64,000 nucleotides of DNA from Sunxiuqinia sp963677175 (lineage in GTDB: Bacteria; Bacteroidota; Bacteroidia; Bacteroidales; Prolixibacteraceae), in the NCBI GenBank assembly GCA_963677175.2, contig CAXXES010000001.1, positions 310,001-374,000 on the forward strand, given 5' to 3'. The notes below the pieces were generated by a model. That model worked only from the letters and a program-made list of their open reading frames with translations, made no database searches and was not told the DNA's origin. Position numbers and translations under genes: made by a program. This document shows, one piece after another, positions 27,661 through 36,320 of this stretch (positions within the stretch are counted from its first letter, which is position 1; the number at the start of each line of letters is the position of its first letter).

Positions 27661-28211
27661 GCAGAATAATTATTTTCTATTTCTCCAAACACCTTGACTA
27701 CTTTTCCTTGTAAGATCGCCCGGGCACGCGCCAGGTTCGATTTCGATGTACCCACCGATATTTTCATTTCTTCGGCTATTTCCTTATGGTTTAAACCTTC
27801 AAAAACATAAAGGTTAAAAACCATGCGGTAACGAGGCGGCAACTCTTTAATGATCTTCATTAAATCTTTGGCCGACATTTCCGAAATAATTTGTTCGTTA
27901 AGCTCCGGACTATCATAAATGCCCATGTCCTCCACCGGGTGCATCAGGTGATTTTTACGATAGCGCTCCAGCGCCGCGTTCACCATAATTCGTCTCACCC
28001 AGCCTTCAAACGAGCCTTCGTGCCTGAATGAATCAATCTTTTCAAAGACCTTTAAAAATCCCTCTTGCAAATTATCTTCGGCTTCAGTTTCATCTTTCGA
28101 ATAGCGCAAACACACCCCATACATTTTGGGCGCCAAATACTGGTAAAGCTGAGCCTGCGCTTTCGACTTTCCAGCAACACTATCAATAATGAGTTGCTTA
28201 AGATCTTTCAA
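27657..28211 (-). CDS. ECF-type RNA polymerase sigma factor
   Basis: A sigma-70 family factor of about 184 residues. Region 2 includes LYQYLAPKMYGVCLRYSKD, DNLQEGFLKVF (-10 recognition) and FEGWVRRIMVN. Region 4 ends with the helix-turn-helix LNHKEIAEEMKISVGTSKSNLARAR (given here as LNHKEIAEEMKISVG and TSKSNLARAR). There is no ATG near the expected N-terminus. TTG at 28211 (KDLKQLIIDS) gives the family length, and TTG at 28238 is an alternative. It is coupled to the membrane protein downstream, the usual arrangement of an ECF factor and its inhibitor. Confidence 0.9.
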   Translation of the reverse strand: MKDLKQLIIDSVAGKSKAQAQLYQYLAPKMYGVCLRYSKDETEAEDNLQEGFLKVFEKIDSFRHEGSFEGWVRRIMVNAALERYRKNHLMHPVEDMGIYDSPELNEQIISEMSAKDLMKIIKELPPRYRMVFNLYVFEGLNHKEIAEEMKISVGTSKSNLARARAILQGKVVKVFGEIENNYSA

Positions 28212-28457
28212 AATCCACTTAAAATTGGTTAAGATCAAAATTAGCAGAATACTTGCACAATTTTCACTTTATTCTTTTTTTTCGTTTAACACGGGTCAAG
28301 CCACAACGGCTAAAATGGGTGATTCCAACAAACAGATGGTGAAACCCGACAAAGGGTTGCGTAGGGACAATCATTTTATTTATGGACCTCCTGACGCAAC
28401 CATTTGCAAGGCTTGTCAGTCTAAAACAACAGAAACAAAACTTATAACCCGGAAGCA

Positions 28458-29702
28458 ATGAAAACAACAATTCTTTTTTTTAGCCTACTACTGGTCACGC
28501 CCCTTTTAAAATCCTGCTCCAATTCGGTATTAGATGAAGGCGAAGCAACCAACATTGAACTGGACCTGAAATCGGAACAGATTGTGGAAGCCGACAATGC
28601 TTTTGGACTGGAGCTCCTTCGTGAAGTGAACGCCGAGCTGGACGAAGGTAAAAACCTGATGATCTCGCCACTCAGTGTTTCGCTGGCACTAGCCATGGTT
28701 TACAACGGGGCCGACGGCGATACCAAAACCCAAATGGAAACGATATTGCACAAGGCTGGCTTAACTTCGGAACAGATTAACCAGGCTTATAAAACGCTGG
28801 TTGCAGCTTTGGGCAGCCACGATCCCAAGGTGGAACTGTCCATTGCCAACGCCATTTTTTACCGGGATGATTTCACTGTAAAACCGGACTTTATCTCAAC
28901 CAACCAAAACGACTACGATGCCGAAGTGGAAGCCCTGAATTTCAACAACGAGGATGCCACGCTGAGCCGGGTGAATGGCTGGGTGCAGGATAAAACCCGC
29001 GACAAAATTGAAAGCATTATTGACAAGGTTTCGGTCAATGATGTGATGTACCTGATCAATGCCATTTATTTTAACGGGAAGTGGACCTATCAATTTAAAA
29101 AGGGCGACACCAGCAACCGCCCGTTTTATACCGAAGATGGCGGCGAGCTACAAGTTCCGACCATGATGCTGGAGCCGACCACACTCCACTACACCAGCAC
29201 GAGCTCTTTTGAACTGCTTGAATTGCCTTACGGAAGTGAAAAATACAGCATGCTGTTGTTTTTGCCTAAAGCCGATCACTCAACCAATGAGGTGATTGAT
29301 AATCTGACCCCTTCGGCATTAGATGGCTGGCTGGAAAACATGAAGAAAAGCAATTTGAAAGTGTATCTGCCAAAATTCGAGTTTGAATACGACAATAGCC
29401 TGGTTGACAACCTCCAGGCACTGGGCATGACGGATGCTTTTACACCTGGGTTATCCGATTTTTCAGGCATTGCCGACCGCAGTGATTTGTACATTTCCGA
29501 AGTGAAGCACAAAACCTTTGTGAAGGTAGACGAAGAGGGAACCGAAGCCGCTGCCGTAACCGGTGTTACGATAGGCTTCACCTCCATTGGTGCCGATCCG
29601 GTCTTCAGGGTTGACCGCCCCTTTGTTTTCGCCATTCGCGAAAAAGATACCAACGCATTCCTATTCCTGGGTAAAGTTATTAATCCGCTGCTCCATGAAT
29701 AA
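28458..29702 (+). CDS. Lipoprotein serpin (serine protease inhibitor family)
   Basis: A 414-residue serpin with a lipoprotein signal (LLKSC, Cys20). The fold markers are present: NLMISPLSVSLALAMVYNGA near 53-72, NAIYFNGKW, and the C-terminal RPFVFAIRE. The reactive-centre loop runs from Glu359 to about Arg384. Its hinge, EEGTEAAAVT, has the small residues needed for loop insertion, so the protein should be inhibitory. P1 is expected near Thr375-Ile377, which does not suggest a trypsin-like target. It is probably tethered to the cell surface. A second lipoprotein gene follows 25 bases later, and a secreted cysteine peptidase is encoded convergently beyond it. Confidence 0.93.
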   Translation: MKTTILFFSLLLVTPLLKSCSNSVLDEGEATNIELDLKSEQIVEADNAFGLELLREVNAELDEGKNLMISPLSVSLALAMVYNGADGDTKTQMETILHKAGLTSEQINQAYKTLVAALGSHDPKVELSIANAIFYRDDFTVKPDFISTNQNDYDAEVEALNFNNEDATLSRVNGWVQDKTRDKIESIIDKVSVNDVMYLINAIYFNGKWTYQFKKGDTSNRPFYTEDGGELQVPTMMLEPTTLHYTSTSSFELLELPYGSEKYSMLLFLPKADHSTNEVIDNLTPSALDGWLENMKKSNLKVYLPKFEFEYDNSLVDNLQALGMTDAFTPGLSDFSGIADRSDLYISEVKHKTFVKVDEEGTEAAAVTGVTIGFTSIGADPVFRVDRPFVFAIREKDTNAFLFLGKVINPLLHE

Positions 29703-29727
29703 AATCACTTTCAAAAAGAACTAAGTT

Positions 29728-30285
29728 ATGAATATGAGTAGGCTCATTCTATATGTCCTTCTTCTGCCCTTTCTGCTTTCGGCCTCCTGCGTCGACGAAG
29801 AGCTTGAAACCAAGCCGGCTCAAATGACCATTTATTTCCAATTTGAATATGTGAATCATGCGTGGGGCTATCAACATCAAGGGTTTATCATCGATCAGGC
29901 GGGAAATGTTTACGATTACGAGCAACCGGAAAACTGGGATTGGCCGGAAGACAATAAAATTAATCGGCTAAATTTTGAAAGTAACCTCTCGCAGGCCGAA
30001 GCGCGTTTGTCCTTGCTCGACGAAAGCGACATTAGAACTATGGAGGTACTGGCGCTGCAAGCCAGGCATGGGGAATTGACCCAGCAAAAGTATGTGATGG
30101 CCGACGCCGGTGCGGACATTTATGCCGTTTATATTGCTGAAAAAGACAGTCCAACGCTAACCAAATTTTTACTGCAACAACGCGGCGACCTGTACCAGAA
30201 AAATACCAGCTCGGCTTCGGATCAACTCACCGAATGGCTCATCGATATCCGCGGAGGAGAAGTCTATAGCGGGGAGCATTTCTGA
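29728..30285 (+). CDS. Lipoprotein of unknown function downstream of the serpin
   Basis: A 185-residue protein with a lipoprotein signal peptide ending LSASC (Cys21). The mature part is acidic and aromatic-rich, with an FQFEYVNHAWGYQHQGF segment near 35-52 and a predicted helical middle (about 85-125). I do not recognise a family. The 25-base spacing to the serpin gene and the shared terminator downstream point to a two-gene operon, so a role alongside the inhibitor is possible but unproven. Confidence 0.75.
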   Translation: MNMSRLILYVLLLPFLLSASCVDEELETKPAQMTIYFQFEYVNHAWGYQHQGFIIDQAGNVYDYEQPENWDWPEDNKINRLNFESNLSQAEARLSLLDESDIRTMEVLALQARHGELTQQKYVMADAGADIYAVYIAEKDSPTLTKFLLQQRGDLYQKNTSSASDQLTEWLIDIRGGEVYSGEHF

Positions 30286-30312
30286 TACTCTGGATGATCT
30301 AGGCAAACAGAA

Positions 30313-30350
30313 CAGGCAGCAATCCACGAAATTGCTGCCTGCTTGTTTTT
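30313..30350 (+). terminator. Rho-independent terminator of the serpin operon
   Basis: CAGGCAGCAAT (30313-30323) pairs exactly with ATTGCTGCCTG (30331-30341) across a 7-base loop, followed by CTTGTTTTTTT. It sits 28 bases after the lipoprotein stop and just before the end of the opposite-strand peptidase gene. Confidence 0.85.
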
Positions 30351-30356
30351 TTCACC

Positions 30357-31727
30357 TTAAAACATCGGATCCCAGGGCAGGAGCATCGTTGCTTTTTCGT
30401 CGTAGATGTCAAGTACTTTTTGGCTGACAAATTTTTTGTGCACCACCATGCGGAACATATACTCGTTGAACCATTCGTCGGTAAAGGTGAGGTAGCCTTT
30501 TTCGCCGGCTTGCTCGCCCCAGCTATTTTCAAACTGCCATTTCAGCGGCTGTTCTTTTTCGTCCACCTCAACCGCAATCAGGGCCATGCCGTGGCTCGAA
30601 CCGCTTTCGCGACTCTGGATGCGCTGCCTTTTGTCCATGCCAAAAGGTACATCGTACACGGCTTCGTAATTGAAATTATCGACATCGAGCACCCCAAAAT
30701 CGCGGCGCAACTGTTTGCCTACATCGCACGAGGCGTACATGGCTTCGTTGTTCTTGATCGATTGAATACAAAACCCTTTGATGACTTCGTTTGGCAAATT
30801 GACATAGTGCCAGTTTTCGCCTTCCTGCACATTGCGGTAGTTTTCAATTTCGTAGTGCGCCCAAAACGGTCGCGAGGGATCGTTCATCAACATCACATAG
30901 TCGTTGAGTTGAACATCGCCCAGCACTTCGTCCATAAAACTTTGTGGGGTGAAGGCTTTGGGTGCAACCAATTCGCCATCCTTCGTTTTGTACCGGTAGT
31001 CAAATTCTGTTGGCGGCTCGCCCAGGTTCAGCGCCAGCATGCGATAGATGGTCGCCAGCATGTCCACTTTTGCCGTCTCAAGCTGCTCGTGTCTTGTGCC
31101 GGCGTTTTTCAACTCACGCAATTGCAGGGCTTGCTCGCGCAGCTTCCGGTTGATCAACCTGGTCATCCAGCTGGTATTCTCGCTCGAATAGGTTTCTTCC
31201 ATAGCTTCGCGCGGCACCATGCCGTATTTGTTGGCCAGGTTCACAAAGTTGATCCACTGCCCGCCATCGTCAACCGGCGACCGGAAATACCAGCGCACCT
31301 TCTCGTCGTCAATGCCACGGTCGGCCGAAACCACGATGTTATTCAAAAACAAATTAGCCTTTTCAAACAAATCCCAGAAATACAGGTAGTTTTCGGAGAA
31401 TTCGAACGACTTGGCATTGAAATGTTCAGCGGCCATGGGCCGGAAAATATTGAGCGAAGTGAACAGCCAGCAACGGCCTGATTTTTTCTGGTTGGTAATG
31501 CCTGACACCTCCACCCGGTAGGTGAAATAATGATCTGTCGATCCTTCGTTTTCGCGGCTCCACGCCAGCTTGGTAATGTCGTTCGACGACAAGGCATTTT
31601 GCATGCCCACGGTGTAGTTGTCCTTTACAAAACCGGCGCGGATCTTCGCCAGGTCGGTTTCATTAATCGATTGGCTGGAAGCAATAAAGGGCAGTGCCAA
31701 TCCCATCAGTAAAATCCATTTCTTCAT
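30357..31727 (-). CDS. Secreted C1B (bleomycin hydrolase/aminopeptidase C-like) cysteine peptidase
   Basis: A 456-residue papain-superfamily peptidase with a signal peptide (MKKWILLMGLALPFIASSQS). The nucleophile is Cys86 in SGRCWLFTSLN. The catalytic His lies in SGSSHGMALIAV and the Asn in FENSWGEQ, so the triad is complete. The long insertions and the fold match bleomycin hydrolase/PepC rather than classic papain. Those relatives are cytosolic hexamers, whereas this copy is exported to the periplasm. The frame extends 20 codons upstream of the preferred ATG without a plausible signal. It lies 28 bases downstream of the transaldolase gene and may share its transcript. Confidence 0.92.
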   Translation of the reverse strand: MKKWILLMGLALPFIASSQSINETDLAKIRAGFVKDNYTVGMQNALSSNDITKLAWSRENEGSTDHYFTYRVEVSGITNQKKSGRCWLFTSLNIFRPMAAEHFNAKSFEFSENYLYFWDLFEKANLFLNNIVVSADRGIDDEKVRWYFRSPVDDGGQWINFVNLANKYGMVPREAMEETYSSENTSWMTRLINRKLREQALQLRELKNAGTRHEQLETAKVDMLATIYRMLALNLGEPPTEFDYRYKTKDGELVAPKAFTPQSFMDEVLGDVQLNDYVMLMNDPSRPFWAHYEIENYRNVQEGENWHYVNLPNEVIKGFCIQSIKNNEAMYASCDVGKQLRRDFGVLDVDNFNYEAVYDVPFGMDKRQRIQSRESGSSHGMALIAVEVDEKEQPLKWQFENSWGEQAGEKGYLTFTDEWFNEYMFRMVVHKKFVSQKVLDIYDEKATMLLPWDPMF

Positions 31728-31755
31728 CTGCTGTGTTTTAAATAAAGACAGATTT

Positions 31756-32421
31756 TTAAAAAGATACATCGTATAAGCCTTCGCCATCCTTTAAGAACTG
31801 GGTGATGCTGATATCGGTCATGGGGTGCTTAATCAATTGCATCAACAATTCGGGGCTGATGGTTGCTGAATGGGAGCCATTCATGCTCACGCGGTAAATT
31901 TGATCAACGGTTTTAAAGCTGGCCGCCAGCACTTTTGTATTTAGGTTGTATTCGCTCATGTTTTGCGCGATATCACGCACCACCTCAATGCCATGCGACG
32001 AAATATTATCCAGACGGCTCACATAAGGCGCTACAAAATCGGCACCTGCTTTAGCCGACACCAACGCTTGTTGCTGTGTAAAGATTGCTGTTGCGGTTAT
32101 GTTCATGCCACTATCTTTAAGTATTCGCATGGCTTTAAATCCCTCGGGAATGACCGGGATTTTCGCGTAAAAATTATCGCCCAAATCAAAGTACGACTTG
32201 TACTTCTTAGCTTCCTTGACCATTTCGCCTGCCGTGGTACTAATCAGCTGCACATGAATCATGCCTTCGCCAACAATCCGGGCCACTTCTTCAACCGCTT
32301 CCGACAATTTCATGCCTGATTGTTTCAAAATGGTTGGATTGGTGGTTACCCCTTCCAACGGGAAAAAATCATACAACTCCTTTAAAGCCGAAAGATCGGC
32401 TGTATCTGCCATGTAAATCAT
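31756..32421 (-). CDS. Transaldolase / fructose-6-phosphate aldolase-type enzyme
   Basis: A 221-residue short-form class I aldolase (TalC/FSA subfamily) starting MIYMADTADL. The Schiff-base lysine is Lys87 in YAKIPV. GVTTNPTIL at 24-32 and the SRLDNISSHG segment are typical. It would either transfer dihydroxyacetone units or cleave fructose 6-phosphate-like sugars. The gene is the fourth enzyme of a catabolic operon and starts 16 bases after the dehydrogenase. The very similar TalC and FSA activities cannot be told apart by eye. Confidence 0.9.
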   Translation of the reverse strand: MIYMADTADLSALKELYDFFPLEGVTTNPTILKQSGMKLSEAVEEVARIVGEGMIHVQLISTTAGEMVKEAKKYKSYFDLGDNFYAKIPVIPEGFKAMRILKDSGMNITATAIFTQQQALVSAKAGADFVAPYVSRLDNISSHGIEVVRDIAQNMSEYNLNTKVLAASFKTVDQIYRVSMNGSHSATISPELLMQLIKHPMTDISITQFLKDGEGLYDVSF

Positions 32422-32437
32422 AGTACTCTGTTTTTTT

Positions 32438-33709
32438 TTAAATTTTCGGTGCATTGTCGAGCAGGTATTCTTCTGCTTCGACCGACCAAAGTTCGTTGTT
32501 TCGCTGGCAAATCTCATGCAATTTGGCAAACAAAGGATCAGATTTACCTTTTTCTTCAAATTCGCTGATGGCAGTCAACGGAATATTCTTATGTGTATAG
32601 ATTAATTTTTTGCCTCCCGGAATGTTGGGTAGATCCAGCGTGGTGTCAATCACAGCATTCAGCCCGCCAATATGCGTCACCAGTCCGGCAGGATCCAGTC
32701 CTTTGCCAAACATTTCGAGCGACTCGACCATATCGTCGTTGTTTCCGCCCGAAGTACCAACAATATGCGTGTAGGCGTAATGCACGTTATAAAAGTTCAG
32801 TTTTGCGTTGAATTCCGGGTTAGCTGGTCCGGCAAAAAAGTTCAGGCATCCGTCGTGCCCCAAAATGGCGTCGCCCTGTTCAATAACAGCTGGAACCGGA
32901 GCAAAAACAAACACGTCGTTGTAGCCTTCGCCGCCGGTCAGTTCACGCAGTTTGGCCACCGGATCTTCACCGCCGGTGTTCAGGTAAATCAGTTCAATGC
33001 CTTTTGCCTTGGCCCATTCGGGTGAATAGATCGAAGCAGCACGATCCAGACGCGCCTGATCAATGTCGGTAACCACCACAAGCGAAGGTTTGCGGTCTTC
33101 GCGCATAATTACGTAGTTGATGGCTGCCAGCCCCATCGGCCCAACACCGGCAAGAATCGCCATTTTACCGCCATCAACAATTTCCATGCTGTGCTTGTAC
33201 GAACCCGGCGTGGTATGGTAGTTGGCATGCATGGCGCCAATCACACAACTCAGGGGTTCGGAAAGCGATGCCGGGTAATAGCCCGGACCTTCGTAAGCCA
33301 GCAAGCAATCCTGCACCAACACATCTTTGGGGATGATGACATAAGTGGCATCGCCGCCAATGTATTGGTACGAATAACCGGGAGCGCTCAGCACCCCAAC
33401 CGGGCCGTCGTTGTAATAAATGGCCGGCTGGATTGAAAACTTTTGTCCGGCTTTGAATTTGTGTTGCCATTTGGCGCCCACTTCAACCAACTCGCCGGCA
33501 AACTCATGTCCGATCAAAATAGGTTTTTCGGCCACATCATCCGGAATCCGCTTGTGATCGGTTCCCTGCGTCGCCGCTTTGTACGATGACATGCAAATAC
33601 TGTCGGACACTACTTTAGCCAATATCTCATCTTCTTTGATTGCCGGAAGTTCAAATTCTTCCAGTCTCAAATCTTTTTTTCCGTATAAACGAACTGCTTT
33701 TGTTTTCAT
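32438..33709 (-). CDS. Zinc-dependent dehydrogenase, sorbose-1-phosphate reductase-like
   Basis: A 423-residue medium-chain dehydrogenase. The GroES-like domain has Cys39 (DSICMS) and His68-Glu69 (IGHEFAG) as catalytic zinc ligands. The Rossmann domain shows GVGPMGLAAINYV followed by VTDID. The extra length and the insert around YYNDGPVGVLSAPGYSYQY resemble SorE-type L-sorbose-1-phosphate reductases rather than simple alcohol dehydrogenases. It probably oxidises or reduces a polyol phosphate or polyol. The operon context (aldolase/SDR fusion, transaldolase) supports sugar-phosphate metabolism; the substrate is inferred only in outline. Confidence 0.85.
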   Translation of the reverse strand: MKTKAVRLYGKKDLRLEEFELPAIKEDEILAKVVSDSICMSSYKAATQGTDHKRIPDDVAEKPILIGHEFAGELVEVGAKWQHKFKAGQKFSIQPAIYYNDGPVGVLSAPGYSYQYIGGDATYVIIPKDVLVQDCLLAYEGPGYYPASLSEPLSCVIGAMHANYHTTPGSYKHSMEIVDGGKMAILAGVGPMGLAAINYVIMREDRKPSLVVVTDIDQARLDRAASIYSPEWAKAKGIELIYLNTGGEDPVAKLRELTGGEGYNDVFVFAPVPAVIEQGDAILGHDGCLNFFAGPANPEFNAKLNFYNVHYAYTHIVGTSGGNNDDMVESLEMFGKGLDPAGLVTHIGGLNAVIDTTLDLPNIPGGKKLIYTHKNIPLTAISEFEEKGKSDPLFAKLHEICQRNNELWSVEAEEYLLDNAPKI

Positions 33710-33816
33710 TCTATCTTAATTCTTATGATATTTCTATTAATCTGCTGCTACTAGCTGTTAGCATCTAGCTGCTCGCCAGGAGTCAGCAGCCAATGGCTGG
33801 TTCCAGATGCAAAAAT

Positions 33817-34179
33817 TTATTTTCGTTCAAAGCGTTTTAGAAAGTTGTTTAATTTCTTTCCTAAAATTTCGCACTTTGCCCTAATGGATTCATATTTCTT
33901 TTCATCTTTCAATGAACCTGTATCCCATAAACATTCCAGATGATCCCAAGTTTCATCATTTGATGCAATCGCATAAGTCAAAAATTTATAATATTCTGCC
34001 TGATAAACTCTTCGTCCATAACCCTCTACAATGGTAGAACGTGTACTTTTCGACGATCTTCTGATTTGTTGACCAGTCTCATACATTTCAAATGAAGGTA
34101 GATCATTCAGTGTCATTTTGTGAATATCAATTGCGACTTCTCTCTCCAGTTGCCAAATTTCCAGATTTTTGTACGACAT
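33817..34179 (-). CDS. Four-helix bundle protein (S23-like/TIGR02436 family)
   Basis: A 120-residue protein starting MSYKNLEIW. The LEIWQLEREVAIDIHKMT opening, QQIRRSSKSTRSTIVEGYGR and the aromatic EYYKFLTYAIAS segment are the marks of the four-helix bundle family found either in 23S rRNA intervening sequences or as stray single genes in Bacteroidota. Function is unknown. It interrupts the catabolic operon between two enzyme genes. Both flanks (33.71-33.81 and 34.20-34.27 kb) are low-complexity, word-like spacer, consistent with insertion as a small mobile cassette. Confidence 0.85.
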   Translation of the reverse strand: MSYKNLEIWQLEREVAIDIHKMTLNDLPSFEMYETGQQIRRSSKSTRSTIVEGYGRRVYQAEYYKFLTYAIASNDETWDHLECLWDTGSLKDEKKYESIRAKCEILGKKLNNFLKRFERK

Positions 34180-34274
34180 TTTTGCTTTCAATTTACAAAA
34201 ATTCTGTTTTTCCCTAAAGTGGAGTTAGCTCCGGACTCGCTGGGAGCCAGTAGCTAGTGCCCAGTAGCCAAAAT

Positions 34275-36242
34275 CTATTTCAACATATTTTGTCCTCCGG
34301 TAACAGGCACTGCCTGTCCGGTTTCGTATTCCTGTTCCATCACATAGAAGATGGCGCGCATCACGTCAAGCGGGGTGCATCCGCGGCCGGCCGGAACCTG
34401 CGCTTCGTAAAAATGCTTTACCTCTTCCAGTGTTTTGGCGCCGGGCACTTTTCCGGTGCGCAAGTACTGCACAAACAAGCCATTCTCCGGATCGGCCCAC
34501 AGCGGCCCATCGAAAAAGTTGCCCGGGCAAATCGAATTGACTTTGATTTTATAGGGCATCAGCTCCAAAGCAAACGACTGGGTGAGCCCAATACCACCGA
34601 ACTTTCCGCCTGCGTATGCAAAGTTCTTGTTGCTTCCTTTCAATCCTGATTTGGAATTGATTTGAATGATGTCAGTAAAGTGATCTGGCTTAAATTGGTT
34701 TTGCAACTTCATCACAACCGATGCATATTTAGAACAAATGAAGTAGGCCGAATAGTTCACTTTGGTCATCAACTCAAACGTTTCGGGGGTCATTTCATCC
34801 AGGCCACCGGCACGCAAAATCCCGGCATTGCTGATAAAAGTATCCAAGCCACCAAAGCTGATCACTGTTTCACGAACCAGATTTTGCACCGATTCAGCTT
34901 TGGAAACATCGGCCTGAACAAACAAAGCCCGATTCTTGCGCTTCGCGGTATTCAGCTCATCAGCAAACTCCTGTCCTTTTTCGGCGTTCAAATCGGCAAT
35001 GACCACATTGGCGCCATGCTCCATCAAATGCTCCACGATGCCGGCTCCAAAACCTTGGGCGCCGCCCGTTACGATGATCACTTTGCGATCGGCACGTCCG
35101 GCTGTTCCTCCCAACGAAATTTTGGAACGGTACTGCTCCACCTCCCAGCTTTCGATAAAAGCGACCTGCCCGGAAGTCATCGGATGCTGCCCGCCAAACG
35201 ATTCGGCAAATTGCGCAATCCGGCAATGATCAGTCACGACATCCACCAGTATTTCAGCACCCTCAGCATGGTCGGCAATGACCAAAACACCCAAGCCGGT
35301 AGCAAAAATAACTTTGGGTTGCTTGCCTTTTTCCTGTTCGTACTGCTCAATTTTTTGCTGAAGGTCTTTCAGAAACGCTTCCGCATCGCCGTTAAATTCA
35401 GCATAAACAAAAGCCGAATTGGCGTACACAATGCCATCGGGCGTAAATGGAATCGAAATAGCAGGCAGGTTTTCCTTCTTCAGGTATTTATCCAAGAGAG
35501 TTGTATTGGCCAGACGAACGGTTTTCAACGATTCTTTGGAAACCATCATCCGGACAGACGGAAGTATTTGATCAGCAATTGGATTGACTGGCAAGGGTTC
35601 ATTGGCAGGTTCTGCACCATAAACGGCATCCAGCTTTTCGTCAATCATTTTATACGTTGTATGAATTTCCTCCACCGAGTTGCCGCCCACAAACACGCCG
35701 TGGTTTTGCAGAAAGATGATCGCCGGTTCCTGTCCTTTTTCCTTCCGGTAGTTTGAAACGGCCTTTTCAACCACTTTAAACAGGATGTAACCCGGATCTT
35801 CATAAGCGATGTAAATCACGTCGTCGCCAAACAGCTCAGCCGTTTTTTCCGCGGCCTGCTCGCTGCACATCAGTCCGTTTACCTTGGTTGAATGTGTGTG
35901 TACCACCAGCGAAAAATCCATCAGGTTGTGAAACGAGGTTTCCACCGAGGGCCGTTGTCCCTTTTCGGGCTCCACCCGGCTTTTCATCAGGTCTTTCACA
36001 ATCTCGTCTTCACGCTTTAGCGGATCGTCCGAGTAGGTTTTGCTTGTAATTTCATCCAATTGCGAACGATCCAGCTTGGCAAAACCGGCTTCGCCAATCG
36101 TGGCCAAACTAAAACCGCTGGCTTTCACCCAAAGGTATTGATCGTTTTTATACGAAGTATTTCCGCCACCGGCCAGCACATAGTCTTTTTGCTTGCCATA
36201 AATCTGCGATACTTCAATGAGGTCTTTTAATCCTTGTTCCAT
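34275..36242 (-). CDS. Bifunctional class II aldolase / short-chain dehydrogenase
   Basis: A 655-residue fusion. The N-terminal half (about 1-380) is a class II aldolase related to RhaD/FucA, with zinc ligands in VVHTHSTKVNG and QNHGVFVGG. The C-terminal part (about 420-655) is an SDR with GGAQGFGAG and catalytic Tyr/Lys in YAGGK. Related fusions cleave a deoxy-ketose phosphate such as rhamnulose 1-phosphate and process the lactaldehyde. ATG at 36242 (MEQGLKDL) is preferred. The 12 extra upstream codons are a dispersed AATTTGGAA repeat. No isomerase or kinase is nearby, so the sugar is not identified. Confidence 0.9.
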   Translation of the reverse strand: MEQGLKDLIEVSQIYGKQKDYVLAGGGNTSYKNDQYLWVKASGFSLATIGEAGFAKLDRSQLDEITSKTYSDDPLKREDEIVKDLMKSRVEPEKGQRPSVETSFHNLMDFSLVVHTHSTKVNGLMCSEQAAEKTAELFGDDVIYIAYEDPGYILFKVVEKAVSNYRKEKGQEPAIIFLQNHGVFVGGNSVEEIHTTYKMIDEKLDAVYGAEPANEPLPVNPIADQILPSVRMMVSKESLKTVRLANTTLLDKYLKKENLPAISIPFTPDGIVYANSAFVYAEFNGDAEAFLKDLQQKIEQYEQEKGKQPKVIFATGLGVLVIADHAEGAEILVDVVTDHCRIAQFAESFGGQHPMTSGQVAFIESWEVEQYRSKISLGGTAGRADRKVIIVTGGAQGFGAGIVEHLMEHGANVVIADLNAEKGQEFADELNTAKRKNRALFVQADVSKAESVQNLVRETVISFGGLDTFISNAGILRAGGLDEMTPETFELMTKVNYSAYFICSKYASVVMKLQNQFKPDHFTDIIQINSKSGLKGSNKNFAYAGGKFGGIGLTQSFALELMPYKIKVNSICPGNFFDGPLWADPENGLFVQYLRTGKVPGAKTLEEVKHFYEAQVPAGRGCTPLDVMRAIFYVMEQEYETGQAVPVTGGQNMLK

Positions 36243-36249
36243 CTTTTTA

Positions 36250-36284
36250 AATTCCAAATTCCAGGTTTCAAATTCCAAATTTCA
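36250..36284 (-). repeat. AATTTGGAA dispersed repeat upstream of the aldolase/SDR gene
   Basis: The minus strand reads as AAATTTGGAATTTGAAACC then TGGAATTTGGAATTT. It lies in the 78-base gap between the PHP and aldolase/SDR genes, immediately before the proposed start codon. Similar words occur at 6.30, 6.75, 47.70 and 61.53 kb. Confidence 0.7.
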
Positions 36285-36320
36285 CACTAAGACTGAGACT
36301 CAATACTGTGACTTTCCACT

